Assembly: GCF_001983995.1 (NCBI RefSeq)
Contig: NZ_CP019450.1
Span: 1,054,001-1,118,000 of the forward strand
DNA: 64,000 bases
Direction: 5' to 3'
Source of the DNA: Halioglobus japonicus
Lineage (GTDB): Bacteria; Pseudomonadota; Gammaproteobacteria; Pseudomonadales; Halieaceae
A model generated the notes under the pieces. That model had not been told where the DNA came from and searched no databases. It saw only the letters and a list, made by a program, of their open reading frames with translations. Below, one piece after another: positions 45,398 through 54,705 of the stretch (the stretch's first letter is position 1; each line of letters starts with the position of its first letter). Both the position numbers and the translations under genes were made by a program.

Positions 45398-46684
45398 TTA
45401 AGCTTCCGAATAAGCCTGTCTGACTTCCTCGGCGATGATGTGGATGCCCCGGCGCACCACGTCGGCATCCTGCGCATAAGACACGCGGATACATTCGTTC
45501 TGGTGTGGCCATTCGTCGTCGATGCCGACGAAGAAGTTTTGTCCAGGGACGATAAGCACCCCGCGTTGCTTAAGCCGTTCGTAGAGCACCTGGCTGGTCA
45601 CAGGCAGATCTTCAAACCAGAGCCACAGAAAAATAGCGCCCTCGGGTTTGTGTATATGGAAGGGCAGGTCACCGAGTGCCTGGCGGAACCAGGCTACGGT
45701 TGCTGATGCGCGCTCCTTGTAGAACGGGCGTATCAGCTGATTGGAGATGGAATCGATTTCCCCGCTGGCAAAGAGTTGTTTCGCCAGGGCCGGCCCGAGG
45801 GTGCCGCAGGCCAGGCTGACTATGGTGTTGGCGTTGGTGAACGCCTGCACAATATCCTCGCGGGCGACGACAATGCCAGTTCGCACTCCGGGCAGGCCAA
45901 GTTTGGACAAGCTCAAGGCCAGAATCGTATTGTCGTTCCAGTGGGGCCGGGCGTCGGCGAACAGAATGTTGGGGAAGGGCAGGCCGTAAGCGCCGTCGAT
46001 AATCAGTGGAATATTACAACCCGCGGCGATCTCGTCCAGGTGGGCGATTTCCTCGTCGGTCAATACATTGCCGGTGGGGTTGGTTGGCCGCGACACGCAC
46101 AGAGCGCCTGCCTCTGGGCCAGGGCTAAGGCTCGAGAAATCAACACGATACTTGAACAGATTATCTTCGAGTAGATCGATGCTGGGGCGAGTGGCGGAAA
46201 AGAAGTTCTGGCTGAGGCCTGCATCAGCATAGCCGATGTATTCCGGAGCCAGGGGCAGGTGGATGGTGCGCTGGTTGCCGTCGGGCATACTGCCGGCCAG
46301 CATGTTGAACAGCACAAAAAAGGCCGCCTGGCTGCCGTTGCTGACGGCGATGTTCTGTTCCCCCAGTGCCCAGCCGAACTGCTTGTTGAGATAGGCAGCC
46401 ATCTGCTGGCGGAACTCGCGATCGCCCTGGGGTGACTGGTAAATGCCGAACAGGCTGTGACGTTGGGCCGGGTCCGACATGATGTCTTCCAGGCGTTGCT
46501 GGAATACGGCCTCTACCTGCAACAGGCGTCCGGGATTGCCGCCGCCCATGAAAATCATGTCGGGGTTTTCGTTCAGGGCTGACCCGAGGTCATCCATGAG
46601 CTCGACGATGCCGGACTCACCGGCAAATTTTTTTCCAAAGGCTGACAGTTTCACATTCGTTAACCGCTGGTAACTGAGAGTCAT
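45398..46684 (-). CDS. avtA: Valine-pyruvate aminotransferase
   Basis: PLP-dependent class I/II aminotransferase (alanine-valine transaminase) of 428 residues from the ATG at 46684. It tracks E. coli AvtA over its full length, for example FMGGGNPGRLLQVEAVF, NGSQAAFFVLFN, PLAPEYIGYADAGL, CVSRPTNPTGNVLTDEE, SLSKLGLPGVRTGIV with the PLP Lys, and HKPEGAIFLWLWFEDLP. It makes valine from 2-oxoisovalerate with alanine as donor. An extended start at 46702 is possible but adds non-conserved residues. Confidence 0.95.
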   Translation of the reverse strand: MTLSYQRLTNVKLSAFGKKFAGESGIVELMDDLGSALNENPDMIFMGGGNPGRLLQVEAVFQQRLEDIMSDPAQRHSLFGIYQSPQGDREFRQQMAAYLNKQFGWALGEQNIAVSNGSQAAFFVLFNMLAGSMPDGNQRTIHLPLAPEYIGYADAGLSQNFFSATRPSIDLLEDNLFKYRVDFSSLSPGPEAGALCVSRPTNPTGNVLTDEEIAHLDEIAAGCNIPLIIDGAYGLPFPNILFADARPHWNDNTILALSLSKLGLPGVRTGIVVAREDIVQAFTNANTIVSLACGTLGPALAKQLFASGEIDSISNQLIRPFYKERASATVAWFRQALGDLPFHIHKPEGAIFLWLWFEDLPVTSQVLYERLKQRGVLIVPGQNFFVGIDDEWPHQNECIRVSYAQDADVVRRGIHIIAEEVRQAYSEA

Positions 46685-46745
46685 AGTAGCCCCAGTCCCC
46701 ATAGCTGTATATGCTCACTCTTTTACAGGGATAAGGACCAATACC

Positions 46746-47633
46746 TTGGAGCAGCAGCGCTGTCGCAACTGTGGCCATCAGGTAGACGGGGAGTACTGCA
46801 GCAATTGCGGCCAGCGCGAAGGCCGGGCAGATCGCCGCTTTATGGATCTGGCGGGTGAAATTGTCGGCGATGTGTCCGACGTGGACTCCCGCTTCTGGCG
46901 CACTCTGGTGTCTTTGTTGTTCCGACCGGGGTACCTGACCGCTGAGTTTATCGCCGGCAGGCGAGCGCGCTATTTGCCACCGCTGCGGCTGTATCTTGTG
47001 TTCAGCTTCATTGTGTTCCTGGTTATGGCTATCGATGCCTCCAATGCTCTGGAGTCAGGGAATGGCGTGGAGGTGGTGGACGAAAGCGGCGAAGTAGTCG
47101 CCTTTGACCCCAATGATGTGGCCGATGCGTTTGTTGGCGAGGACGGCGCCGAACCGGAGGTGAGCATCGGCATTGCCGATGAACAGAGCCCGCAGTGGAT
47201 GCAAGACCTGCAGGCGAGGCTGGAAGGCAATGCCCGGCAACTGAACGACGATCCCAGCGAATTCATTGAAGATATGGTGAGCTTCCTGCCGCAGATGATG
47301 TTCATTCTGTTGCCTTTGTTTGCCTTCCTGATGCTGCTGGCCTATCTGTTCTCGCCGTTTCACTACTTGCAGCACCTGGTGTTTGCCCTCCACTACCACA
47401 GCTTTGTCTATCTGCTCTATTTGGTTGATCAGCTAATCGGTTATGGTGGTATTGAAATCGGCGGCTGGCTGGCGCTCTGGTTGGTGGCCTACCTCCCTCT
47501 GGCCTTGCGCACCTGTTATGACTCCAGCGTGAAGGGAGCAATAGCCAAGAGCCTCTTTATTTACAGCGCCTATCTGGTGCTGCTGGTTCAGGCATTCGCC
47601 GGAGTGGCACTTATTGCCCTCGCCATGTTGTAG
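46746..47633 (+). CDS. DUF3667 membrane protein with zinc ribbon
   Basis: Protein of 295 residues. An N-terminal zinc ribbon, C-x2-C-x9-C-x2-C (CRNCGHQVDGEYCSNCGQ), is followed by the DUF3667 helix block (LVSLLFRPGYLTAEFIAGRRARYLPPLRLYLVFSFIVFLVM) and three or four more transmembrane segments after an acidic central loop (about residues 105-170). The function of the family is unknown. The start is TTG at 46746, supported by AAGGA 8-9 bp upstream and by the conserved ribbon beginning at residue 6. Confidence 0.85.
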   Translation: MEQQRCRNCGHQVDGEYCSNCGQREGRADRRFMDLAGEIVGDVSDVDSRFWRTLVSLLFRPGYLTAEFIAGRRARYLPPLRLYLVFSFIVFLVMAIDASNALESGNGVEVVDESGEVVAFDPNDVADAFVGEDGAEPEVSIGIADEQSPQWMQDLQARLEGNARQLNDDPSEFIEDMVSFLPQMMFILLPLFAFLMLLAYLFSPFHYLQHLVFALHYHSFVYLLYLVDQLIGYGGIEIGGWLALWLVAYLPLALRTCYDSSVKGAIAKSLFIYSAYLVLLVQAFAGVALIALAML

Positions 47634-47696
47634 TTCGGGCGACAATCAGGGTGCTTGTCTTAATACTCAGCCATCTCATTATCCCAAGGAAATCCA

Positions 47697-48420
47697 ATGC
47701 TCCGCCTCGCGTCCACCGTGCTACTGGGGCTGGCCCTCGTTGCCCCATCGGTTGTTGCCGACAGCGAAACCACCGCTAAACACCCCTACCTCGAACAGAA
47801 AAATGTCCTGGTGTTGGGGACGGTCTGGCAGGAGGCCGACGCCACGATTCGCGCGACGGTCGACCCGCTGCCAGAGCAGGAATCGAGCTCGGCCAGCTGG
47901 GGCTTGATACAGAATATACCTCGTACTATGCCGAGTGGCGCCATCGGCTGAATCACAAGTGGCGCCTGATAGCTGCCACCCAGACCTTTCAGAGTGAGGG
48001 CGATTTAAGACTGGCCCACGATATCAACTTCGGCGGCGTCGAGTTTCCCGCGGGTATAGATGTGGACTCCTAGCTCGGGGTGGGTATCTACTTTATCGTA
48101 CAACTTCTCCACCACCGACCAGGCCGAGCTCTCGCTGGGATTTGGTGTGCATGCCTTTGACACGGATGTCAGTGTCGATGGGCGTGTTTTTGTGGGAGAC
48201 AACGAGATGCGTGGTAGCAGCTCCAGTGGTGAGTTATTGGCCCCACTGCCCAATATCCGGGGTTCCGCGTTCTATGCCTTTAGTGACAAGCTCTCAACAT
48301 TTGCAACTCTGGGTTGGATGAGTGCCAACGTCGGCGAGTGGAGCGGCTCTTTTACTTATTTGCACTGGCGCCTGCACTATGCCTTCAGCGATCGTTGGGG
48401 GCTTGCGGCGGGCACTTAAA
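47697..48420 (+). pseudogene. Decayed outer-membrane beta-barrel protein
   Basis: Begins with a normal signal peptide (MLRLASTVLLGLALVAPSVVA), but the frame breaks at GGGG 47899-47902. A shifted frame continues (GLDTEYTSYYAEWRHRLNHKWRLIAATQTFQSEG...INFGGVEFPAGIDVDS) to a TAG at about 48070, then another shift is needed to reach SYNFSTTDQAELSLGFGVHAFDTDVSVDG and the end at 48420 (FSDRWGLAAGT). One added G repairs the first break but not the stop or the second shift, so this is a true remnant. The alternating hydrophobic strands suggest a periplasm-facing or outer-membrane barrel. Confidence 0.75.
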
Positions 48421-48475
48421 TTGCGGTCCTGTGCAGAAATTGCACTGGTTAATCATTGATCGCCAAGGGGTTTTT

Positions 48476-48521
48476 TCACAATATGTTGTGGGGACTATTG
48501 TGAGTGCACCGATATGTGGGT
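48476..48521. promoter_or_regulatory. Pair of NrdR-box-like sites upstream of nrdJa
   Basis: CACAATATGTTGTG (48477-48490) is close to the palindromic NrdR box (ACACAATATATTGTGT type). CACCGATATGTGGG (48507-48520) is a weaker second copy, 30 bp further on. NrdR boxes are known to occur in pairs about three helical turns apart, overlapping promoters of ribonucleotide reductase genes. The start codon is 73 bp downstream. No B12-box of a cobalamin riboswitch was found in 48421-48593. Confidence 0.65.
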
Positions 48522-48593
48522 ATCGTTGCAACTTCTAACTACAAGCTTCGCAATCGCAATTCGATTGCAATTTTCTGACGTACAAGGGGCATC

Positions 48594-50744
48594 ATGGAAT
48601 CAGTAGCCAAGCAAGGCAAAAACATCCGCAGCACCACCAGCAACATCGAGCTCCAGGGCGCATCTCTGGATATCTGGGACAAAAAATACCGACTCAAAGA
48701 CGCACAGGGTAACACCGTTGACAGTGATATCGACGCGACCTATACCCGGGTTGCCCGGGCGCTGGCAGACGTTGAGGACGAGGCCGGACGCCAGGAGTGG
48801 GAGCAGCGTTTCGTCTGGGCACTGCAGCGCGGCGCGATCCCGGCGGGGCGCATTGTGTCCAATGCGGGTGCCCAGGAACACAAGCCTGCCACTTCCACTA
48901 TTAACTGCACGGTCTCTGGAACGGTACCCGATTCCATGGAAGGCATTCTGCAGAAAAACATGGAAGCCGGCCTCACCCTGAAAGCGGGTTGTGGCATTGG
49001 CTATGAATTTTCCACTCTGCGCCCCAAGGGCGCATTCGTGTCGGGTGCTGGAGCGTATACTTCCGGCCCCATGTCCTTTATGGATATCTTTGACAAGATG
49101 TGCTTCACCGTGTCCTCCGCTGGCGGTCGTCGCGGTGCGCAGATGGCGACCTTTGACGTACATCACCCCGATGTATTCGATTTCGTGAAGGCCAAGCGTG
49201 AGGACGGTCGCCTGCGCCAGTTCAACCTCTCTTTGTTGATTACCGAAGACTTTGTTCAAGCCGTGCGTGATGATAGCGAGTGGGCCCTGTCCTTCCCCGT
49301 TACCCAGGCCGAGTACGACAGCCTGCAAAGCCAGGAAGACGCGGAGATTGTCTGGCGTTCTTTCCCGGTCACCGAGGGCTATGTCACTGACGACACCGGC
49401 CAGGTGGCCTGCCGCGTGTACCAGCGCATCCGGGCGCTGAAGCTGTGGAACGCCATTATGTCGTCCACTTACGACTACGCCGAGCCGGGCTTTATTCTCA
49501 TCGATGAAGTGAATGAGAAGAACAACAACTGGTTCTGCGAGAACGTGCGCGCTACCAACCCCTGTGGTGAACAGCCTCTGCCGCCCTACGGCAGCTGTTT
49601 GCTGGGCTCGGTTAACCTGACGCGCTTTGTACGCGAGCCGTTTACAGAAAGCGCCTGGTTCGACTGGGAGGAATACCGCGAAGTAGTCGCCGTGTTCACC
49701 CGGATGCTCGACAACGTCGTGGAAATCAACGGCCTGCCACTGGAAGAGCAGCGCCGTGAGATTACCAGCAAGCGCCGTCACGGCATGGGCTTCCTGGGTC
49801 TTGGTTCCACCATGGCCATGCTGCGCATGAAGTACGGTGAAGCCGATTCCCTGGAGTTTACCGAGCAGGTGAGCAAGGAAATGGCAGTCTCTGGCTGGAA
49901 GGTCGCGCTGGACCTGGCACGTGAGAAAGGCGCTGCGCCCATCATGGAGCAGGAGTTTGAAGTCACTGGCGATATGCTGCGCCGGCGTCCGGAAATGGCT
50001 GCCGACGGCATTAAGGTAGGCGACAAGGTTGCGGGCAAGGTATTGCACGCCAAGTACAGCCGCTACATGCAGGCCCTGGCACTGGAAGAACCGGAATTGG
50101 TGGATTCCATTATTGCTGAGGGTGCGCGCTTCACTCACCACAGTTCCATTGCGCCCACCGGCACAATCTCACTGTCGCTGGCCAATAACGCCAGCAACGG
50201 TATCGAGCCCAGCTTTGCCCACCACTACAGCCGTAATGTGATTCGTGAGGGCAAGAAGTCCAAGGAAAAGGTCGACGTCTTCTCCTACGAGCTGCTGGCC
50301 TACCGCGAGTTGGTCAATGGCGACGCCATGCCATTTACCGACGACGAGACCAAAAAACTGCCGGAGTACTTTATTGCGGCAGACGACATTACGCCCACCC
50401 AGCACGTAGACGTGCAGGCCGCGGCTCAGAAGTGGGTGGATTCCTCTATTTCCAAGACGATTAACGTGCCCACGGATTTTGCCTACGGGCAGTTCAAGGA
50501 CACCTATCTGTACGCGGCAGAGCAGGGCCTGAAAGGGTGCACGACCTTCCGCTTCAACCCGGAGGCCTTCCAGGGCGTACTAGTAAAAGAGGAAGATCTG
50601 GAGAACACCAACTACCAGTTTACGCTGGAAGACGGCTCGATCGTGGAGTTCAAGGGTAATGAGGAAATCGAATACGACGGCGAAACGCACACTGCTGCCA
50701 ACCTGTTCGATGCACTGAAGGAAGGATACTACGGCAAGTTCTAA
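48594..50744 (+). CDS. nrdJa: Class II (B12-dependent) ribonucleotide reductase, catalytic part NrdJa
   Basis: Adenosylcobalamin-dependent ribonucleotide reductase, 716 residues, making deoxyribonucleotides without oxygen. Visible active-site residues are Cys105 (STINCTVSG), the thiyl-radical Cys324 with Asn322 and Glu326 in NPCGEQ, and the finger-loop region. The HHSSIAPTGTISLSLANNASNGIEPSF phosphate-binding segment is complete. The C-terminal part found in single-chain NrdJ is encoded by the next gene, 26 bp downstream, as in Pseudomonas aeruginosa NrdJa/NrdJb. Ribosome site AAGGGG precedes the ATG. Confidence 0.95.
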   Translation: MESVAKQGKNIRSTTSNIELQGASLDIWDKKYRLKDAQGNTVDSDIDATYTRVARALADVEDEAGRQEWEQRFVWALQRGAIPAGRIVSNAGAQEHKPATSTINCTVSGTVPDSMEGILQKNMEAGLTLKAGCGIGYEFSTLRPKGAFVSGAGAYTSGPMSFMDIFDKMCFTVSSAGGRRGAQMATFDVHHPDVFDFVKAKREDGRLRQFNLSLLITEDFVQAVRDDSEWALSFPVTQAEYDSLQSQEDAEIVWRSFPVTEGYVTDDTGQVACRVYQRIRALKLWNAIMSSTYDYAEPGFILIDEVNEKNNNWFCENVRATNPCGEQPLPPYGSCLLGSVNLTRFVREPFTESAWFDWEEYREVVAVFTRMLDNVVEINGLPLEEQRREITSKRRHGMGFLGLGSTMAMLRMKYGEADSLEFTEQVSKEMAVSGWKVALDLAREKGAAPIMEQEFEVTGDMLRRRPEMAADGIKVGDKVAGKVLHAKYSRYMQALALEEPELVDSIIAEGARFTHHSSIAPTGTISLSLANNASNGIEPSFAHHYSRNVIREGKKSKEKVDVFSYELLAYRELVNGDAMPFTDDETKKLPEYFIAADDITPTQHVDVQAAAQKWVDSSISKTINVPTDFAYGQFKDTYLYAAEQGLKGCTTFRFNPEAFQGVLVKEEDLENTNYQFTLEDGSIVEFKGNEEIEYDGETHTAANLFDALKEGYYGKF

Positions 50745-50770
50745 GCGCGCCGTTTGAAGGTAAATAGACC

Positions 50771-51439
50771 ATGAGCAAGAAAATAGACAAAAAAATCGTC
50801 GGCTTCCAGGTGAAGTCCGAAGAAGACAAGCAACAGGAAGTCGAAAGCAATATCGTGCAGATGCACGAAAAAGTGTCGCGCCCCGAACAGCTCGAAGGCG
50901 CGACTTACAAGATCAAGACCCCGCTGTCTGATCACGCCCTGTACCTGACCATTAATGACATCATCCTCAATCCGGGGACAGACCACGAATTGCGTCGCCC
51001 CTTCGAGGTGTTCATTAATTCCAAGAACATGGATCACTTCCAGTGGATTGTGGCCCTGACCCGGGTCCTCTCGGCAGTTTTCCGCAAGGGCGGCGACTGC
51101 ACCTTCCTGGTAGAAGAGCTGAAGGCGGTGTTCGATCCGCAGGGCGGATACTTCAAATCGGGCGGACGTTTTATGCCGTCGCTGGTCGCTGAAATCGGCT
51201 GGGCGATTGAAGACCACCTGCAGAATATCGGCCTGCTGGAAGCACCCGGTCTCAGCGATCACCAGAAAAAAATTCTTGATGAGAAGAAAGCTGAATACGA
51301 AGCCAAGACCGGCGACGACGGTGCCAACACCGAGTTTCCCGCCAGTGCTGAGCTGTGCAAAAAGTGCAGTGTGAAGGCTGTCATCCTGATGGATGGCTGC
51401 ATGACCTGCCTCAACTGTGGCGATTCCAAGTGCGGTTAA
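50771..51439 (+). CDS. nrdJb: Class II ribonucleotide reductase, C-terminal subunit NrdJb
   Basis: Separate C-terminal subunit of the split class II reductase, 222 residues. The body (RPEQLEGATYKIKTPLSDHALYLTINDI...RPFEVFINSKNMDHFQWIVALTRVLSAVFRKGGDC) matches the region that follows the catalytic barrel in NrdJ. The end carries a Cys-rich tail, C-x2-C...C-x2-C-x2-C-x4-C, which reduces the active-site disulfide and may bind zinc. Immediate linkage to nrdJa shows a shared transcript. Confidence 0.94.
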   Translation: MSKKIDKKIVGFQVKSEEDKQQEVESNIVQMHEKVSRPEQLEGATYKIKTPLSDHALYLTINDIILNPGTDHELRRPFEVFINSKNMDHFQWIVALTRVLSAVFRKGGDCTFLVEELKAVFDPQGGYFKSGGRFMPSLVAEIGWAIEDHLQNIGLLEAPGLSDHQKKILDEKKAEYEAKTGDDGANTEFPASAELCKKCSVKAVILMDGCMTCLNCGDSKCG

Positions 51440-51507
51440 GCCGCACCTGAGCCTCGCTGTCTGCCACGCCCCGTCCAGTCGGGGTATATCATTGCAAACC
51501 CTCTTTG

Positions 51508-51534
51508 CCCCTTGTCTGCTCAAGCGCACAGGGG
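51508..51534 (+). terminator. Possible terminator after nrdJab
   Basis: CCCCTTGT and ACAGGGG can pair (one bulge) around a 12-base loop, followed by TCAATTTCTTTG, only loosely U-rich. It falls in the 157-bp gap between nrdJb and the surE-like gene. A second small stem (CCCCG/CGGGG) lies about 30 bp earlier. Weak candidate. Confidence 0.3.
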
Positions 51535-51596
51535 TCAATTTCTTTGTGCTACTGTCGACCCGCTGAGATAAAAATTCGAACAGCAGGAGACATAGC

Positions 51597-52529
51597 ATGA
51601 AACTTAAATCACTTCTTCTCGGCGCTGGTTTGGCGCTGGGCTCCCTCAATGCATCCGCACTGAACATTGTGCTCACCAATGACGATGGCTGGTCTACACC
51701 GGGTATCCAGGCCATGTATCAGGTGCTGACTGAAGCCGGCCACACGGTGGTATTGTCCGGCCCCCTCGATGGCCAAAGCGGCAGCGCCGCAGGCTTTAAT
51801 ATTGGTGGTCTGGAAATCACCAAGGAGGCTGAAAACCAGTATTCCGTGGCCGTTGCGGGTGGTGAGACTGGAGCTGAACCTGCCACCTCTGGCATTGTCG
51901 GTATGCAGATTCTCACCGAGATGACCGGTGGCCAGGCGCCTGACCTGCTTATCTCCGGGATTAACGACGGCGCCAATGTCGCCGGCGCAACGACTTTCTC
52001 CGGTACCGTTGGTGCGGCGATTGCCTCGATCTCCTATCTTAATGGGCAGAGTGTGCCGGCGATTGCTATCAGTGCCGATGAGCACTGCGACGAGGAGCTG
52101 CCACTGGAGGAGTCGACCTGCATTGAGGTGGCTGAATTCACTCTGAGCTACCTGAATCACCTGCTGGAGCGGCCCGCCTATGTCAACGGTGACGACGCCT
52201 TGATTCCGAATCTGCGTGCATTGAACATTAACTATCCTGCCGGTACGCCCATGGGGGTGATGACTGCGCGCCAGGGCCTGCAGCCCTTGCTGGGCGGTCG
52301 TGCGATCGGGCTTGAGTGGGGCTGCAGCACCAGCTGTGCTGAACTGGAAGTAGGTGAAACTGCCGAGGGCGGTATTCTCGGTACCATTGATTTCAGTGAC
52401 TTTGAAGACATTGATGAGGCGGATTCTGTTTACTTCTCCCAGGGTTATATCACTGTGGTGCCGATTCGCGGCAGCTATGACGGTGGCGCCCAGGGATTGA
52501 AAAACTACCTCAATACCTACGACTACTAA
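51597..52529 (+). CDS. Exported SurE-like 5'/3'-nucleotidase
   Basis: SurE-family phosphatase, 310 residues, with a Sec signal peptide (MKLKSLLLGAGLALGSLNASA) directly before the first strand. The metal-binding Asp29-Asp30 pair is in LTNDDGW, the Ser in SGPLDGQSGSAAG and the Asn in SGINDGANVAGATTFSGTVGAA complete the family site. Ordinary SurE is cytoplasmic and about 250 residues; this longer exported form has two Cys pairs (DEHCDEE...STC and WGCSTSC) that could form disulfides. It probably dephosphorylates nucleotides in the periplasm. Ribosome site AGGAGA is upstream. Confidence 0.9.
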   Translation: MKLKSLLLGAGLALGSLNASALNIVLTNDDGWSTPGIQAMYQVLTEAGHTVVLSGPLDGQSGSAAGFNIGGLEITKEAENQYSVAVAGGETGAEPATSGIVGMQILTEMTGGQAPDLLISGINDGANVAGATTFSGTVGAAIASISYLNGQSVPAIAISADEHCDEELPLEESTCIEVAEFTLSYLNHLLERPAYVNGDDALIPNLRALNINYPAGTPMGVMTARQGLQPLLGGRAIGLEWGCSTSCAELEVGETAEGGILGTIDFSDFEDIDEADSVYFSQGYITVVPIRGSYDGGAQGLKNYLNTYDY

Positions 52530-52546
52530 GGCACAGGGCGGCGGTC

Positions 52547-53050
52547 ATGACTCACACACAACAAGCCATGGTAACGGGTGCAAGCTCTGGCGTCGGCTGG
52601 ACCTTTGCGTCGCGCCTGGCTGATGCGGGATATGCGGTGTGTGTCGTGGCCCGGCGTGAAGACCGGCTCAAGTAGCTGGTCGCCAGTCTGGCGGGTGAGG
52701 GCCATACTTACATGGCAGCTGACCTGGCTGACGCGGCCCATCTGGCCGCGGTTGGCGCGGAGCTGGGATCAGCAGCGTGCACGAGGTGTGTACGTCATGG
52801 CGCTGTGCCCATGTATGACAGAGACGGAGTTCATTGCCGCGGCAACCGAGGGCGAATCTGATTTCTCCTCGATGCCCGATGCGATGGTGCAGTCACCGCA
52901 TGAGGTGGTGGATGAAGCGCTGCAAGCGCTCGCGGCGCCATCGTGATTACCGGCCGCACCAATCGCATGATGGCACAGCTGCCCCGATTGCTGAGTCGCA
53001 GCCGGCTTATCCGGATGATGTCAAAGGTAGGTGGTCCCAAGGCCAGGCTG
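52547..53050 (+). pseudogene. Short-chain dehydrogenase/reductase remnant
   Basis: Starts well (TQQAMVTGASSGVGWTFASRLADAGYAVCVVARREDRLK, the Rossmann glycine motif) but meets a TAG in frame at about 52674. It resumes as LVASLAGEGHTYMAADLAD, jumps to the C-terminal GVYVMALCPCMTETEF with the catalytic Tyr-Lys core missing (a deletion of roughly 100 codons), and needs a further frameshift to reach GAIVITGRTNRMMAQLPRLLSRSRL before the stop at 53050. Lesions of three kinds show it is a dead gene rather than an assembly slip. It lies 17 bp after the surE-like gene. Confidence 0.85.
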
Positions 53051-53069
53051 TAGGCAGCCTGGCACCTGC

Positions 53070-54635
53070 TCAAAACAGTTTTTCAGGCACGATCAGTTTG
53101 AGGGTGCCCGTGGTGACCCGCTGTAGCCAGGTCGTATCCGGTTCTTCATCTAGTACTTCTTCGACGCCATCACGGCGAGTCACCCATTGCAGGTTGCCGT
53201 CGTCATCGAGTTCAACCCTGAAGGCGTACTTGATGATTTGCTCATCAAAGTTCTTCGATTGGCCGGCCGCAACCTCGGCGCTGACGAAGTAGGCCCCCAA
53301 CTCGGTATTATAAATGGTTGAGCGGCCATCGATGTTATACGAACCCACCCACAGCCACCTCTCATCGAACACCATGAACTTGGCGTGCAGGCTGCTTTTC
53401 TCTGATTCAACGGCGTCGCTGCCCGCATCCTCCCGTGCGCCGAGATCGGCCCGCAGTTCGTAGAGTTCGACCCCACCTTCAACCAGGTCCTGCCTGTAGC
53501 GGATGTAACCAGCATGCACAGCCGGGACGTCGTTGGACAACAGGGAATTGGTGAGAATACGAACCCTGACTCCGTCGGCCACGCGCTGTATGAGATAGTC
53601 GGTGAATTCCTCGCCGGGAATAAAGTAGGGTGAGATGATCAGCAGATCTTCCTCGGCTGCGTCCAGTCCCTCCTTGAGCTTGGGTGCCAGCAGCACGTCG
53701 CGGTCGGGCTTACCACCATCGGCTTTCTCCGGCAGGTCGTAAGCGAGCACCCAATCCGACCAGTTGTAATTGAGTTCGGCGAAGTGGCGCGTCTGGGCAA
53801 GCTTCATCTGTTTTACCGCCGCTGCATACGGTGTGCGTCTGGCCAGCTCCAGTTGGGCGTCTGCGCGGATGTGGTAGTACTCGATGTCCTGTTCGGTGGG
53901 CAGGTCGTCGTAAAATTCGCCGATGGGGTAGGCGTGGCCGCTGTTCCAGTACAGGTCAAACTGGCTGCCTACCTCTGCGGCAATAGGGCCCACAGCCAGG
54001 GCGTCCATGTCGCTGAAAAACAATTCGCTGTCTGCTGCGAAATATTCGTCGCCGATATTGCGCCCGCCAAAAATGGTCGCAATCCCATCGGCGGTGAGGG
54101 TTTTGTTGTGCATCCGGTGGTTGATACGCGCGGTGTCGGTGAGCATGTCATCGAGCCGGTTGTCCCGGTTGGCGAATGGGTTGAACACGCGTATTTCGAG
54201 GTTATCCATGGCGTCCAGAACCCGCAATGTTGGGTCTTTGCCCGCTGTATCCAGATCGTCCAGCAGCAGCCTCACGCGCACGCCACGGCGAGCGGCTTCT
54301 GCCAGCTGGTGCATCATCAGGCTTCCTGTGAGGTCCTGATGCCAGATGTAGTACTGCATATCGAGAGTGCGGTCTGCCTGTTGGATCAGCGCCCAGCGGG
54401 TGATGAAGGCGTCCTCGCCGGCCATTAAGGTATAGAAGCCTGATTTATCCGGGTTGGCATCGATGACGTCCTGTAGGTCGCTGTGCAGCCGAGTGCCGTC
54501 GATATCGGCAATGGCGTAACTGGCCGTGCGCTGAACGTCGTCGGGCAGGCTGGCGCAGGCGCTGAGGAACAGGACCAGACAGGCAGTGATAAGGCGCGTG
54601 GGGTTATGGGAGGGTGCGCTTTCTGTGGCTTTCAT
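53070..54635 (-). CDS. Phospholipase D-family lipoprotein (cardiolipin synthase C-like)
   Basis: Envelope phospholipase D/phosphatidyltransferase of the YmdC/ClsC type, 521 residues. An N-terminal signal with lipobox LSAC (Cys27) anchors it to a membrane. Two HKD motifs are complete: HNKTLTAD (176-183) and HAKFMVFD (about 412-419), each followed by GGRNIGDEYF-like or GSYNIDGRS segments. It probably makes or remodels cardiolipin. A second paralogue lies at 57384. It is transcribed away from the SnoaL-like gene at 54706. Confidence 0.93.
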   Translation of the reverse strand: MKATESAPSHNPTRLITACLVLFLSACASLPDDVQRTASYAIADIDGTRLHSDLQDVIDANPDKSGFYTLMAGEDAFITRWALIQQADRTLDMQYYIWHQDLTGSLMMHQLAEAARRGVRVRLLLDDLDTAGKDPTLRVLDAMDNLEIRVFNPFANRDNRLDDMLTDTARINHRMHNKTLTADGIATIFGGRNIGDEYFAADSELFFSDMDALAVGPIAAEVGSQFDLYWNSGHAYPIGEFYDDLPTEQDIEYYHIRADAQLELARRTPYAAAVKQMKLAQTRHFAELNYNWSDWVLAYDLPEKADGGKPDRDVLLAPKLKEGLDAAEEDLLIISPYFIPGEEFTDYLIQRVADGVRVRILTNSLLSNDVPAVHAGYIRYRQDLVEGGVELYELRADLGAREDAGSDAVESEKSSLHAKFMVFDERWLWVGSYNIDGRSTIYNTELGAYFVSAEVAAGQSKNFDEQIIKYAFRVELDDDGNLQWVTRRDGVEEVLDEEPDTTWLQRVTTGTLKLIVPEKLF

Positions 54636-54705
54636 TCGTGGATCATTCCTGCGACCGGAGTTTTATGAAAGTATAGCTGTGAATAACACGAAGAAGGACA
54701 TTCAT

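Noticed and set aside
48421..48593. Cobalamin riboswitch before the B12-dependent nrdJa
   Set aside because: No B12-box (GCCACTG type) and too little space for the conserved core; NrdR-like boxes explain the region better.
48600..50141. Long open frame on the minus strand opposite nrdJa
   Set aside because: It is a mirror of the strong codon bias of nrdJa and has no family motifs; the plus strand is clearly coding.
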